Shown: one piece after another, positions 8,122 to 16,438 of the stretch | Layout of the letters: each line of letters starts with the position of its first letter | Numbering within the stretch: position 1 is the first letter of the stretch | Assembly: GCF_002797495.1 (NCBI RefSeq) | Contig: NZ_PGEZ01000002.1 | Span: forward strand, 992,001-1,056,000 | Reading direction: 5' to 3' | Origin: Mumia flava | GTDB taxonomy: Bacteria > Actinomycetota > Actinomycetes > Propionibacteriales > Nocardioidaceae | DNA length: 64,000 nt | Program-made: the position numbers and the translations under genes | The notes under the pieces: generated by a model | Databases searched by the model: none | Told to the model about the DNA's origin: nothing | The model's input: only the letters and a program-made list of their open reading frames with translations

Positions 8122-9027
8122 TCAGCCGCGGCGGTCCGACCCAGCGGGGTCGGAGACCTCCTCCGCTGCGTCGTGGGTCGCGACCCACGACGCCAGGAGC
8201 TTCAACGCGTCGGCCGTCGGACTCCCCACGGGCGCGGTGTAGACGTTGAGCTGGAGGCCCGGTTCGGACGGCAGCTCCATCGCCTCGAAGTCGAGATCGA
8301 GCTGACCGACCACCGGATGGCGCAGGCGCTTGCGCCCGCTGCGGTGGTAGCGCACGTCCTGCGACGCCCACCGCTGCCGGAACAACTCGCTGCGGGTCGA
8401 CAGCTCGCCGACCAGCTCGATCAACGCCTTGTCGTGCGGGTTGCTCCCCGCCTCCAGCCGCAGCATCGCAGCCGCGTCGCGAGCGATCACGTCGTAGTCG
8501 ACGAACATCTCGCGCGCGGCCTCGGGATGCAGGTAGATGAAGCGCGTCGTGTTCGCCGGGCGCCGCGGGTCCTCGAAGACGGGTGCGTAGAGCGCTCGCG
8601 CCAGCGGGTTCATGGCGATGATGTCGTGCCGTCCGTTGCGTACCCACGCCGGAGCGTCGGTGATGGCATCGAGCACCTGCTGAACCGCGGGGCGCACCTG
8701 CTTCGGCTCCTTGCGCGTACGTCGCGCACCGCTCGCCCCCGCCTCCCGGGCCAGCGCGAACAGATGGTCCCGCTCGGCGTCCTCGAGCTGCAACGCGTTC
8801 GCGACGGCATCGAGGACGCTCTCGGACGCCCCGGCGAGTCCTCCGCGCTCCAACCGCACGTAGTAGTCGACCGAGACTCCGGCGAGCATCGCGACCTCCT
8901 CTCGGCGTAGGCCCTTGACGCGCCGCGTCCCCCCGTACGCCGGCAACCCGGCCTGCTCGGGGGTGATGCGGGCGCGCCGCGAGCTGAGGAACTCACGGAT
9001 CTCGTTGCGCAGATCCATCGATGCCAT
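8122..9027 (-). CDS. XRE-type regulator with MmyB-like ligand domain
   Basis: A 301-residue transcription factor. The N-terminal HTH (ITPEQAGLPAYGGTRRVKGL, then RREEVAMLAGVSVDYYVRLE) is the signature of the MmyB/ScbR-neighbour group, and the C-terminal half (NTTRFIYLHPEAAREMFVDY, DLDFEAMELPSEPGLQLNVYTAPVGSPT) is the PAS-like MmyB ligand-binding domain. In actinobacteria these regulators usually lie divergent from a single dehydrogenase or reductase that they control, and here the zinc alcohol dehydrogenase starts 147 bp away on the other strand. An ATG three codons later is an alternative start. Confidence 0.9.
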   Translation of the reverse strand: MASMDLRNEIREFLSSRRARITPEQAGLPAYGGTRRVKGLRREEVAMLAGVSVDYYVRLERGGLAGASESVLDAVANALQLEDAERDHLFALAREAGASGARRTRKEPKQVRPAVQQVLDAITDAPAWVRNGRHDIIAMNPLARALYAPVFEDPRRPANTTRFIYLHPEAAREMFVDYDVIARDAAAMLRLEAGSNPHDKALIELVGELSTRSELFRQRWASQDVRYHRSGRKRLRHPVVGQLDLDFEAMELPSEPGLQLNVYTAPVGSPTADALKLLASWVATHDAAEEVSDPAGSDRRG

Positions 9028-9174
9028 GGCTCCACGGTAGGTCGGGTTGCGCCGACGTGGGGAGCACTGCTGGTACCCGGAAGACCCGTGACTCCCGCAG
9101 CGAGCGAAAGAGGGGTTGTCTGGACACGGACGGCGACCCCGTCCAACGAACGACCACCCACGAGGAGACCTTCC

Positions 9175-10197
9175 ATGCGAGCAGCACTCATGTACGGCGC
9201 CGGCGACGTCCGCGTCGAGACCGTCGCCGATGCGGCGATCGAGGAGCCGACCGACGCCGTCGTCCGCGTCGTGGTCGCGTGCGTGTGCGGGTCGGACCTG
9301 CACCCGTACCGCGGCATGCCGGCCTCCGAGCAGGGCACGCCGATGGGTCACGAGTTCGTGGGCGTCGTCGAGGAGACCGGCTCCTCGGTGGCCGGGGTGG
9401 CACCCGGTGACCTGGTGATCGCCCCGTTCGCCTGGTCCGACGGGACCTGCGACTTCTGCCGCGAGGGCCTGCACACGTCGTGCCGGCACGGTGGCTTCTT
9501 CAGTGCGGCGCAGGCGGAGGCGGTCCGCGTGCCGCAGGCCGACGGCACCCTGGTGAAGGTCCCGTCCGACGTCGATCCGGCCGTCCTGCCGTCCCTGCTG
9601 ACGCTGTCGGACGTGTACGGCACCGGCTACCACGCAGCCCACCAGGGAGGCGTCGACGCACGCACGTCGGTCACGGTGATCGGCGACGGCGCCGTGGGCC
9701 TGCTCGCCGTCCTGTCGGCCAAGCAACGCGGCGCCGAGCGGATCATCCTCATGGGCCGCCACAAGGACCGCACGGACCTCGGCCGCGACTTCGGCGCCAC
9801 CGACGTCGTCGCCGAGCGCGGCGAGGCCGGGATCGAGGCGGTCCGCGAGCTCACCGGTGGCGACGGCACGCACGTCGTCCTGGAGGCCGTGGGCCTTCGC
9901 GCCGCGTACGACATGGCCGTCGGCGTCGTCCGGCCCGGCGGCACGATCAGCCGCGTCGGCGTCCCGCAGTACGCCGACGCTCCGATCGGCTTCGCCTCGC
10001 TGTTCGGACCCAACGTGACCCTGACCGGCGGACCGGCGCCCGCACGGGCGTACATCGAGCGGCTCCTCCCCGACGTGCTCGACGGGACGGTCGATCCCGG
10101 TCGCGTCTTCGACCGGACCGTCGACCTCGACGGTGTGCCCGAGGGCTACCGCGCGATGAACGACCGAGAGGCGCTCAAGGTCCTCGTCCGGCCCTGA
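9175..10197 (+). CDS. zinc-dependent alcohol dehydrogenase
   Basis: A 340-residue medium-chain dehydrogenase. Catalytic zinc ligands are in CVCGSDLHPYRG and GHEFVGVVEETG. The structural-zinc lobe is reduced: CDFCREGLHTSC has only three evenly placed cysteines. The Rossmann fold is VTVIGDGAVGLLAVLSAKQRGAERIILM. It resembles threonine/formaldehyde dehydrogenase-like proteins often listed as zinc-dependent alcohol dehydrogenase. The start has GAGGAG 7 bases upstream. The divergent MmyB-type regulator is the probable repressor. Confidence 0.9.
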   Translation: MRAALMYGAGDVRVETVADAAIEEPTDAVVRVVVACVCGSDLHPYRGMPASEQGTPMGHEFVGVVEETGSSVAGVAPGDLVIAPFAWSDGTCDFCREGLHTSCRHGGFFSAAQAEAVRVPQADGTLVKVPSDVDPAVLPSLLTLSDVYGTGYHAAHQGGVDARTSVTVIGDGAVGLLAVLSAKQRGAERIILMGRHKDRTDLGRDFGATDVVAERGEAGIEAVRELTGGDGTHVVLEAVGLRAAYDMAVGVVRPGGTISRVGVPQYADAPIGFASLFGPNVTLTGGPAPARAYIERLLPDVLDGTVDPGRVFDRTVDLDGVPEGYRAMNDREALKVLVRP

Positions 10198-10233
10198 CCG
10201 CCCCGGCCCGTGCGAGGAGGTCAGGTTCGCGGG

Positions 10234-11670
10234 TCACCAGCTGGTCGGCTTCTCCGGCGTGTAGGCCCAGACCTCGAAGAACTCGTCCAGGTCCTGCTTC
10301 GAGATCTTCTCCGCCAGCGCGATGAAGTCCGCGGTCGACGCGGCGTCGTACCGGTAGGTCCGCGGCCACGCCTTGAGCAGCTTCGCGAAGTCCTTCTCGC
10401 CGATGGTCTGCTGCAGCTCGTACAGCGTCAGCGCGCCGCGGCTGTAGACGGCACCGGCGAACAGGTCCACCGGGCCGGGATCGGCCATGACGGTCTCCCA
10501 GAACGCGTTGTCGGCCGGGATCGCGTAGACCGACGCCGCGCTGTCCGCGACCGTCGTGCCACCGGAGTGCTCGGCCCACATCCACGCCGCGTAGGTTGCG
10601 AAGCCCTCGTTCAGCCAGATGTCGGCCCAGCGGTGCGGCGAGACCGTGTTGCCGTACCACTGGTGTGCGATCTCGTGCGCGACCGTGCCCTCGCGGGCGA
10701 CCCGGGAGTAGACCGCGCGCGACTGCGTCTCGAGCGCGTACCCGACGGAGTCGTCGTCGACGATGCCCCCGGCGGAGTCGAACGGGTACGGGCCGAAGTG
10801 GTCGGTGAAGAACGCGATCATGTCGCCCTGCTTCGCCAACGACGCCTCGCTGGTCGTACGGTTCGTCGGCGTGACGTCGCGGTCGATCGCGTCGATGATC
10901 GGCAGGCCCTTCGGGCCGTCGGTCGTCGTGATGTCGAAGTCGCCGATCGTCGCGGTCGACAGGTAGCTCGCCATCGGCTTCGACTCGAACCAGCGGTAGG
11001 TGGTCCGTCCGTCACGGGTCCGCGGCTGACCGACCGGGACGCCGTTCGCGATCGCCGCCTTGCCCTCCGGCACCGTGATCGCGAACGTGTAGACCGCTTT
11101 GTCGTTCGGGTCGTCGTTCACGGGATACCACGTCGGTGCGCCGTCGGGCTCGTTCACGACCATCGCGCCGTCGGCGGTGGAGACCCACCCGTACAGCGAG
11201 CCGCCCAGGTCCCGCGGCTGCCCGGTCGTCCCGCCGTAGGTGACCTTCACGACCGCCGGGACCCGCTTGAGCAGCGGGAACCTCGGCGTGACCGTGAGCT
11301 CGCCGTACTCGTGGGTGAACTCGGCTTCGAGGCCGTTGACCCGGACGGACGACACGTCGAGCCCGCGCAGGTCGAGGTTGAACGACGACAGCGTCACGTC
11401 CGGGCGCAACGTCATCAGAGCGACCGCGTCCAGGTCGCCGCTCGCCGCGTCGACCGGGGTGTAGTCGAGCTTCAGATGGTAGGTCAGCGTGTCGTAGCCG
11501 GTCGCGCCGAGCAGCGGGAAGTACGGGTCGCCCGCCGACGACCCACCGGGCTGCGGCTGCAGGAACGACGGCGGTCCGGCGGCAGCCGGGGCGACGGCCC
11601 CGGCCAGTCCGAGGCAGAGCGCGGAGCAGGCGGCGGTGACGGCGAGGGCGGTACGACGCAACGGACGCAT
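10234..11670 (-). CDS. secreted M1-family metallopeptidase
   Basis: A 478-residue zinc aminopeptidase. The signal peptide MRPLRRTALAVTAACSALCLGLAGAVAPAAAG gives export. The zinc site HEIAHQWYGN plus NEGFATYAAWMW forms HExxH-x18-E. The substrate-binding exopeptidase segment is GYALETQSR instead of the classic GAMEN. N-terminal beta-domain strands precede it (DAVALMTLRPDVTLSSFNLDL). Length fits the short secreted actinobacterial M1 group lacking the C-terminal helical domain. It probably trims extracellular peptides. It is convergent with the alcohol dehydrogenase gene. Confidence 0.92.
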   Translation of the reverse strand: MRPLRRTALAVTAACSALCLGLAGAVAPAAAGPPSFLQPQPGGSSAGDPYFPLLGATGYDTLTYHLKLDYTPVDAASGDLDAVALMTLRPDVTLSSFNLDLRGLDVSSVRVNGLEAEFTHEYGELTVTPRFPLLKRVPAVVKVTYGGTTGQPRDLGGSLYGWVSTADGAMVVNEPDGAPTWYPVNDDPNDKAVYTFAITVPEGKAAIANGVPVGQPRTRDGRTTYRWFESKPMASYLSTATIGDFDITTTDGPKGLPIIDAIDRDVTPTNRTTSEASLAKQGDMIAFFTDHFGPYPFDSAGGIVDDDSVGYALETQSRAVYSRVAREGTVAHEIAHQWYGNTVSPHRWADIWLNEGFATYAAWMWAEHSGGTTVADSAASVYAIPADNAFWETVMADPGPVDLFAGAVYSRGALTLYELQQTIGEKDFAKLLKAWPRTYRYDAASTADFIALAEKISKQDLDEFFEVWAYTPEKPTSW

Positions 11671-11825
11671 GCCCTGACCGTAGACCCGTTCGATGACGTT
11701 CGCGTTTCGAGTTTCACAACCACGCGCTTGCCGCACTGGCAAGGTCGCGGGCCCGATCGGGGATGCCACGGCATGCTGGAACACGTCCACCCACCGGCAC
11801 AGCCGCCGAGCACGCGAGGAGCCCC

Positions 11826-12479
11826 ATGTCGGCTACGCACCAGCACCCCGATCCGACGACCGACCCGACCGCGTTCTGGGAGGATCGCTACCGCGACAGC
11901 GACCGGATCTGGAGCGGGAACCCCAACCCGCTGCTCGTGCGGGAGGCGTCCGACCTCTCCCCCGGGACCGCACTCGACCTCGGCTGCGGCGAAGGCGCCG
12001 ACGCGGTCTGGCTCGCGAGCCGCGGCTGGCAGGTGACCGGCATCGACATCGCCCAGGTCGCCCTGGACCGTGCCGCCACCCACGCGACCGATGCCGGGGT
12101 GGCGGAGCGGATCACCTGGGAGCGGCACGTGCTCGGCGAGACCTTCCCCGACGGCTCGTACGACCTGGTCAGCGCGCAGTTCCTCCAGTCGCCGGTCGCG
12201 CTGGACACCGACGGCGTGCTGCGCCGAGCCGCCGACGCGGTCGCTGTGGGCGGCACGCTGCTCGTCGTGATGCACGCCGGATGGCCGTCGTGGGCACGCG
12301 AGGAGGACCACCCGTTCCACGCGACCTTCCCGACGATTCAGGAGGTGCTCGACGTGCTCGCGCTCGGCGACGACTGGCGGATCGACACCGTGGAGGCCGT
12401 CGAGAAGCCGTCGGTGTCCCCCGACGGCGTCCCCGGGATCCGGGCCGACAACCTCTGGCGCGCGACCCGCCTGCGCTGA
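11826..12479 (+). CDS. class I SAM-dependent methyltransferase
   Basis: A 217-residue Rossmann-fold methyltransferase. Motif I is TALDLGCGEGADAVWLASRG, followed by VTGIDIAQVALDRA and the post-motif YDLVSAQFLQSP. The start region FWEDRYRDSDRIWSGNPN matches the TehB/thiopurine-like group common in actinobacteria. GAGGAG lies upstream of the ATG. The last ~140 bp overlap, tail to tail, the 3' end of the convergent DMT transporter gene. Substrate unknown; tellurite/heavy-metal or thiol methylation are possibilities for the group. Confidence 0.88.
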   Translation: MSATHQHPDPTTDPTAFWEDRYRDSDRIWSGNPNPLLVREASDLSPGTALDLGCGEGADAVWLASRGWQVTGIDIAQVALDRAATHATDAGVAERITWERHVLGETFPDGSYDLVSAQFLQSPVALDTDGVLRRAADAVAVGGTLLVVMHAGWPSWAREEDHPFHATFPTIQEVLDVLALGDDWRIDTVEAVEKPSVSPDGVPGIRADNLWRATRLR

Positions 12480-13375
12480 CGCGCTGCCGCCGCGCTCGCA
12501 CCCGCGACCAGCGCGATCCCGGCGGCGTCCAGCCCGCTCAGCTCCTGACCGAGCACCACGAACCCGACCAGCGCGGCGATCGCAGGTGACAGGCTCATCA
12601 GCATCGCGAACACCGACGCCCGGATCCGGCGCAGCGCGGCCATCTCCAGCGCGTACGGAAGCGCGGTCGACAGCAGCGCGACGGCCGCGCCGAGTGCCAG
12701 GACCGACGGCTCGAGCAGCCTCGGACCCGCCACCGTCAGGCCGAGCGGGAGGGAGACGAGTGCTCCGACCGCCATCCCGAGCGCCAGGCCCTCCCCACGC
12801 GCGAACCGCCGTCCGGCACTGGCCGACGTGAGGATGTAGACGACCCAGCCCGCACCGGCGCCCAGCGCGAAGGCGACCCCGAGCGGATCCCAGTCGCCAC
12901 CCTCTCCACCGCCGACCCCGGGAGCGCCGATCAGCACGACGCCGGCGAGGGCGAGCGCACCGAGGGCGTAGGCGCGGGCGCGGCGGTCGAGCACGACCGA
13001 CAGGGTCAGCGGGCCGAGGAGCTCGATCGTCACCGCGAGGCCCAACGGGATCCGTTCGATCGCCTGGTAGAAGCAGACGTTCATCGCGACGATCCCGGCA
13101 CCGAAGCCCGCCGCCACCGACCAGTCGCCCCGGTCGTGGCGCAGGCGCGGTCGGCACACGACCAGCAGGACCAGCGCCGAGAACCCGAGCCGCAGCGCGA
13201 CCGCACCCGCAGCCCCGACGGCGGGGAAGAGCGCGACGGCGACCGCCGCACCGAGTTGCTGGGACACCGCGCCACCGACGACGAGCGCAACCGCGACGCT
13301 CGACCGGTCCGGTCGGGCCCGTACGGCAGCCGTGGGAGTCGCAGGACCCGGCGACGATGCAGGAAGGAGTGCCAC
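12338..13375 (-). CDS. DMT superfamily (EamA/RhtA-like) exporter
   Basis: A 345-residue inner-membrane protein with ten predicted helices in two EamA repeats: VALVVGGAVSQQLGAAVAVALF to LSVVLDRRARAYALGALALAGVVLIGAPG, then WDPLGVAFALGAGAGWVVYILTSASAG to AIAALVGFVVLGQELSGLDAAGIALV. It resembles the threonine/homoserine exporter RhtA. The GTG start has AAGGAG close upstream. The last ~45 codons are hydrophilic, non-conserved and run antisense over the methyltransferase gene, so the functional end is probably the Arg-rich stretch around AAARQRRR. The divergent LysR gene is the likely regulator. Confidence 0.85.
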   Translation of the reverse strand: MALLPASSPGPATPTAAVRARPDRSSVAVALVVGGAVSQQLGAAVAVALFPAVGAAGAVALRLGFSALVLLVVCRPRLRHDRGDWSVAAGFGAGIVAMNVCFYQAIERIPLGLAVTIELLGPLTLSVVLDRRARAYALGALALAGVVLIGAPGVGGGEGGDWDPLGVAFALGAGAGWVVYILTSASAGRRFARGEGLALGMAVGALVSLPLGLTVAGPRLLEPSVLALGAAVALLSTALPYALEMAALRRIRASVFAMLMSLSPAIAALVGFVVLGQELSGLDAAGIALVAGASAAAARQRRRVARQRLSARIPGTPSGDTDGFSTASTVSIRQSSPSASTSSTS

Positions 13376-13397
13376 GCGACCGACCGTACGAACCTCT

Positions 13398-13407
13398 GAT
13401 CCGGATC
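13398..13407. promoter_or_regulatory. palindrome GATCCGGATC in LysR/DMT divergent promoter
   Basis: A 10-bp perfect palindrome midway between the divergent DMT exporter and LysR genes, a place where LysR-type regulators bind. The T-N11-A pattern is only loosely met, so this is suggestive only. Confidence 0.35.
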
Positions 13408-13444
13408 GGAAATGCTGATCTTCCTGCGGTTATGCTTGGCGAGC

Positions 13445-14311
13445 ATGAGCATGGAGCTGCGGCATCTGCGGTGCTTCCTCGCGATCGTCGACGAGGGCAC
13501 GATCACGGGTGCGGCCCGCAGACTCCACCTCACCCAGCCCGTCGTCTCGCGCACGCTCGGCCAGATCGAGCGTCACCTGGGCGTCCGTCTGATCGACCGT
13601 TCCACCCACCACCTCGCGCTCACTCCTGCCGGCGAGGCGTTCGCGCGACGCGCAGCGGTGGCGCTGAGCGCGGCCGACGCCGCCTTCGATCCCGAGCAGC
13701 TGCGCGCCTGGCCCCTGCGGCTCGGATACGCCTGGTCCGCGCTCGGCCCCCACACCGCGGACCTCCTGCGGCAGTGGGACTCGGCGCACCCCGACACACC
13801 GCTGCGGCTGCTGCGGTTCGTCGACGTCGTGGACGCGCTGACCAAGGGTGACCTCGACCTCGCGCTGATCCGCGGCGACCGGGTGCCCAGCGCGCTGCAC
13901 GTCGAGCTGGTCGGGCAGGAGCAGCGCTACGCCGCCGTGCCCTCCGACAGCGACCTGGCCGGTCGGGCCGGGCTGACGCTGGGCGAGCTCGCGCGGGAGA
14001 CGATCGCGATCACGCCCGTGTCCGGCTCGACGACCCCGCAGCTGTGGCCGTCGGACGCGCGCCCGACCGAGATCGTCTCGACCCGCGACACCGAGGACTG
14101 GCTCGCGACGATCGCCTCCGGGCACGCGGTCGGCGTCACCTCCGCCGCCACCTCGAGCCTGCACACCTTCCCCGGCGTCACCTTCGTCCCGCTGACCGAC
14201 GCGCCTGCGCTTCCGGTCCGGGTCGCCTGGACCGACCCGCCGCCGCACCCCGCCGTCGAGGACCTCGCGACCCTGGTCCGCGCGATCATCGGTTCGGCCG
14301 ACCCACCCTGA
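13445..14311 (+). CDS. LysR family transcriptional regulator
   Basis: A 288-residue LysR regulator. The winged helix MELRHLRCFLAIVDEGTITG and ARRLHLTQPVVSRTLGQIERHLGVRL is canonical. The type-2 periplasmic-binding effector domain follows (PLRLGYAWSALGPHTADLL through HAVGVTSAATSSLHTFPGVTFVPL). I take the ATG at 13445; a further ATG two codons later is equally possible, and an earlier in-frame ATG would add a non-conserved leader. It faces away from the DMT exporter gene with 69 bp between, which suggests that it regulates the exporter. Confidence 0.9.
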   Translation: MSMELRHLRCFLAIVDEGTITGAARRLHLTQPVVSRTLGQIERHLGVRLIDRSTHHLALTPAGEAFARRAAVALSAADAAFDPEQLRAWPLRLGYAWSALGPHTADLLRQWDSAHPDTPLRLLRFVDVVDALTKGDLDLALIRGDRVPSALHVELVGQEQRYAAVPSDSDLAGRAGLTLGELARETIAITPVSGSTTPQLWPSDARPTEIVSTRDTEDWLATIASGHAVGVTSAATSSLHTFPGVTFVPLTDAPALPVRVAWTDPPPHPAVEDLATLVRAIIGSADPP

Positions 14312-14323
14312 CCCGGCGCCGAC

Positions 14324-14884
14324 TCAGAGGGCGCGCACGACCCGTGCGGGCGACCCCACGGCGACGACGTCCGGCGGGAGATCCTTCAGCACGACAGAGC
14401 CGGCGCCGACCACCGTGTTCGCGCCGATCGACACCCCTGGCCCGACGATCACGCCGCCGCCGAGCCACACGTTGTCGCCGATCGTGATCGGCTGAGCGGA
14501 CTCCCACTTCTCGCGGCGCGGTCCCGGCTCGAGCGGGTGGGTCGCGGTCAGGAGCTGCACGTACGGGCCGATCTGGACGTCGTCGCCGATCCGGACCGCT
14601 GCGACGTCGAGGCAGACCAGGCCGAAGTTCGCGAACGTACGGGCACCGATCGACGTCTGGTAGCCGTAGTCGCAGCGGAACGGCGGCCGGATCTCGCTGT
14701 CCTCGCCGATCGCGCCGAGAAGCTCGCCGTACAGCTCCCGAAGGCGTGCGGAGTCGCTCGGATCGGTGGTGTTGATCTGGTGCGCGAGACGCTGCGCGCG
14801 CGCCAGCTCGACCTGCAGCTGCGGATCGTCGGCCTGGTACGGCTCGCCGGCGAGCATCCGGGTCCGCATGTCGGAGTCGGTCAT
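14324..14884 (-). CDS. maltose/galactoside O-acetyltransferase-like hexapeptide-repeat protein
   Basis: A 186-residue left-handed beta-helix acyltransferase. The N-terminal Mac domain (MRTRMLAGEPYQADDPQL) is followed by hexapeptide repeats: IGDDVQIGPYVQLLTATHPL contains the catalytic His, and ITIGDNVWLGGGVIVGPGVS and IGANTVVGAGSVV complete the coils. The end, LPPDVVAVGSPARVVR, is diagnostic. It moves an acetyl group from acetyl-CoA to a sugar hydroxyl, as in LacA, Maa and NodL. Length is typical. It stands alone, convergent with the LysR gene. Confidence 0.92.
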   Translation of the reverse strand: MTDSDMRTRMLAGEPYQADDPQLQVELARAQRLAHQINTTDPSDSARLRELYGELLGAIGEDSEIRPPFRCDYGYQTSIGARTFANFGLVCLDVAAVRIGDDVQIGPYVQLLTATHPLEPGPRREKWESAQPITIGDNVWLGGGVIVGPGVSIGANTVVGAGSVVLKDLPPDVVAVGSPARVVRAL

Positions 14885-14934
14885 GCCCCCAACGTAGGGC
14901 CGCGCTCGCATCTGCGCCTGCGTCGCCGGCCCGG

Positions 14935-15234
14935 CTAGGTCGCCCCTTGGCGCTTGTCCCGCCAGTGGCCGGCGACCTCGAAGACGCCCCAGACGACGAA
15001 GGCGACGAAGAAGGCGACCGCGGTCGCCGCGCCGCCCGAGTAGGTGAACGCATTGGTCCCGAGCAGGTTGCTGCACATCACCGTGCCCGGGTCGTAGGTG
15101 ATCGTGAGGTCACGCTCCACCGCGGCCGCCGACCCGTCGGTGGTGCAGGACCACGGCACGCTGATCGCGAACGCGAAGACGCCGGAGCCGATCCCGAACA
15201 GGATCCCGCCCGCGTGATCACCCAGCGTCGACAT
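14935..15234 (-). CDS. small two-helix membrane protein, hypothetical
   Basis: A 99-residue protein I do not recognise. An N-terminal hydrophobic segment (GGILFGIGSGVFAFAISVPW) and a second one (ATAVAFFVAFVVWGVFEVAG) flank an ~40-residue loop with two cysteines (WSCTTDG and VMCSNLLG) that could form an extracytoplasmic disulphide. The C-terminal tail HWRDKRQGAT is basic and so probably cytoplasmic. An ATG nine codons upstream is possible. No operon partner is evident. Confidence 0.6.
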   Translation of the reverse strand: MSTLGDHAGGILFGIGSGVFAFAISVPWSCTTDGSAAAVERDLTITYDPGTVMCSNLLGTNAFTYSGGAATAVAFFVAFVVWGVFEVAGHWRDKRQGAT

Positions 15235-15307
15235 GGCTGCTCGGTCGGGGCATGGCTGCACTGTAGGGACGCGGACGCTCCCGCGGGCGGGATTTCACCG
15301 CACCCGG

Positions 15308-15931
15308 TCACGCGCTCTGCTGCAGGATCCACGTCGGGACCGGCGCGGCGACCTCCGCGACGACCTCCCAACCGGCGCGACGGTAGAAGGCGAGGTTCGC
15401 GGGGTTGCAGGTCTCGAGGACGGCGGGCAGCCCGTCGGACGCGGCGCGACGAAGCCCCTCGGTCATCACCGCGCGAGCACGACCCTGCCCGGTGTGGTCC
15501 GGGTGGGTGGCGAGCACGCCCAGATACCAGTACGGCTTCGGCGGCATCGCCGGGTGCAGCACCTGCTCGTAGCGGTCGAGCCGGGCGAGCGCATCCGGCG
15601 GGACGACCGCGGCGAGGTCGGCGACCGGGTCGCCGGCAGCCTCCGCGGACCCGGGTGGCGCCCACATCGCGACCGCGGCACCGTCGATCGTCCAGATGGT
15701 GCCGTGCTCGACCCGCCGGTCGAACAGCCCGCCGAAGAACGCGTCGGCGTAGGTGGGATACGCGGCGTCGTCGGGGAAGAACCACCGGATCAACGGGTCC
15801 TCACGGAACGCCGCCACGATGGTCGTGAGCACGGTCGTACGGTCGGACGGCGTGGCCACCGTGACGCGCGCACGGAGCGCCTCCGTACGGCCGGAGCCGT
15901 TCGTGCCGTCGGCGCCGTCGGGGCTGGTCAT
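15308..15931 (-). CDS. GNAT family N-acetyltransferase
   Basis: A 207-residue GCN5-related acetyltransferase. The region YLGVLATHPDHTGQGRARAVMTEGLRRA contains the acetyl-CoA pyrophosphate-binding V-x-P-x-x-Q/R-G-x-G/A loop, and LETCNPANLAFYRRAGWEVVAEV is the usual C-terminal strand. The N-terminal FREDPLIRWFFPDD is common in the actinobacterial group with small-molecule or protein substrates. It starts in a 4-bp ATGA overlap with the upstream PPOX gene, so the two are co-translated. Confidence 0.88.
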   Translation of the reverse strand: MTSPDGADGTNGSGRTEALRARVTVATPSDRTTVLTTIVAAFREDPLIRWFFPDDAAYPTYADAFFGGLFDRRVEHGTIWTIDGAAVAMWAPPGSAEAAGDPVADLAAVVPPDALARLDRYEQVLHPAMPPKPYWYLGVLATHPDHTGQGRARAVMTEGLRRAASDGLPAVLETCNPANLAFYRRAGWEVVAEVAAPVPTWILQQSA

Positions 15932-16359
15932 GCGCGCGCGGGGATGCCGTAGACGTGGTCGAGCCGGATCCGCGCGACCAGCCGCCCCTCGGCCACCTGC
16001 GTCCGACGGAACTCGTCCCAGTCCGGATGCTCCCCGGACAGCCTGCGGTAGTAGTCCACGAGCGCCTCGACCACCTCGTCGTCGGGGTCGGCGGCGACCT
16101 CGGTGAGCGACGCATCGCCCTCGGCGACGACGTAGCTCCAGCGGTCGGCACTGGTGACGTACAGACTCGCCCGCGGATCGCGACGCAGGTTCGCGGTCTT
16201 CGCGCGCGACGCCGTGACGGAGACGATGGCGGTGCGATCGTCGGCGTCGTACGCGTAGATGATGTTCGAGATCTGAGGACGGCCGTCGCGTTTGAGCGTC
16301 GCGAGCGCGGCGAAGCGGTTCGCGGCGATCATCGTCCAGAGCGCATCGGTGTCGGCCAT
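15928..16359 (-). CDS. PPOX-class (F420/flavin-binding split-barrel) oxidoreductase
   Basis: A 143-residue split-beta-barrel protein of the pyridoxamine-phosphate-oxidase-like class. It shows ANRFAALATLKRDGRPQISNIIYAYD at the start, the core RAKTANLRRDPRASLYVTSADRWSYVVAEGDA and the end VARIRLDHVYGI. In actinobacteria this group commonly binds F420 and reduces small molecules; FMN or haem binding is also known. It is the upstream partner of the GNAT gene. Confidence 0.85.
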   Translation of the reverse strand: MADTDALWTMIAANRFAALATLKRDGRPQISNIIYAYDADDRTAIVSVTASRAKTANLRRDPRASLYVTSADRWSYVVAEGDASLTEVAADPDDEVVEALVDYYRRLSGEHPDWDEFRRTQVAEGRLVARIRLDHVYGIPARA

Positions 16360-16438
16360 GCACCGAGGCTAGCGCCGCTTCCGGCGCCCGACTCGCGACC
16401 AGGTCGTCGATGGACCCGCGTTCTTCTAGGGTCGGATC

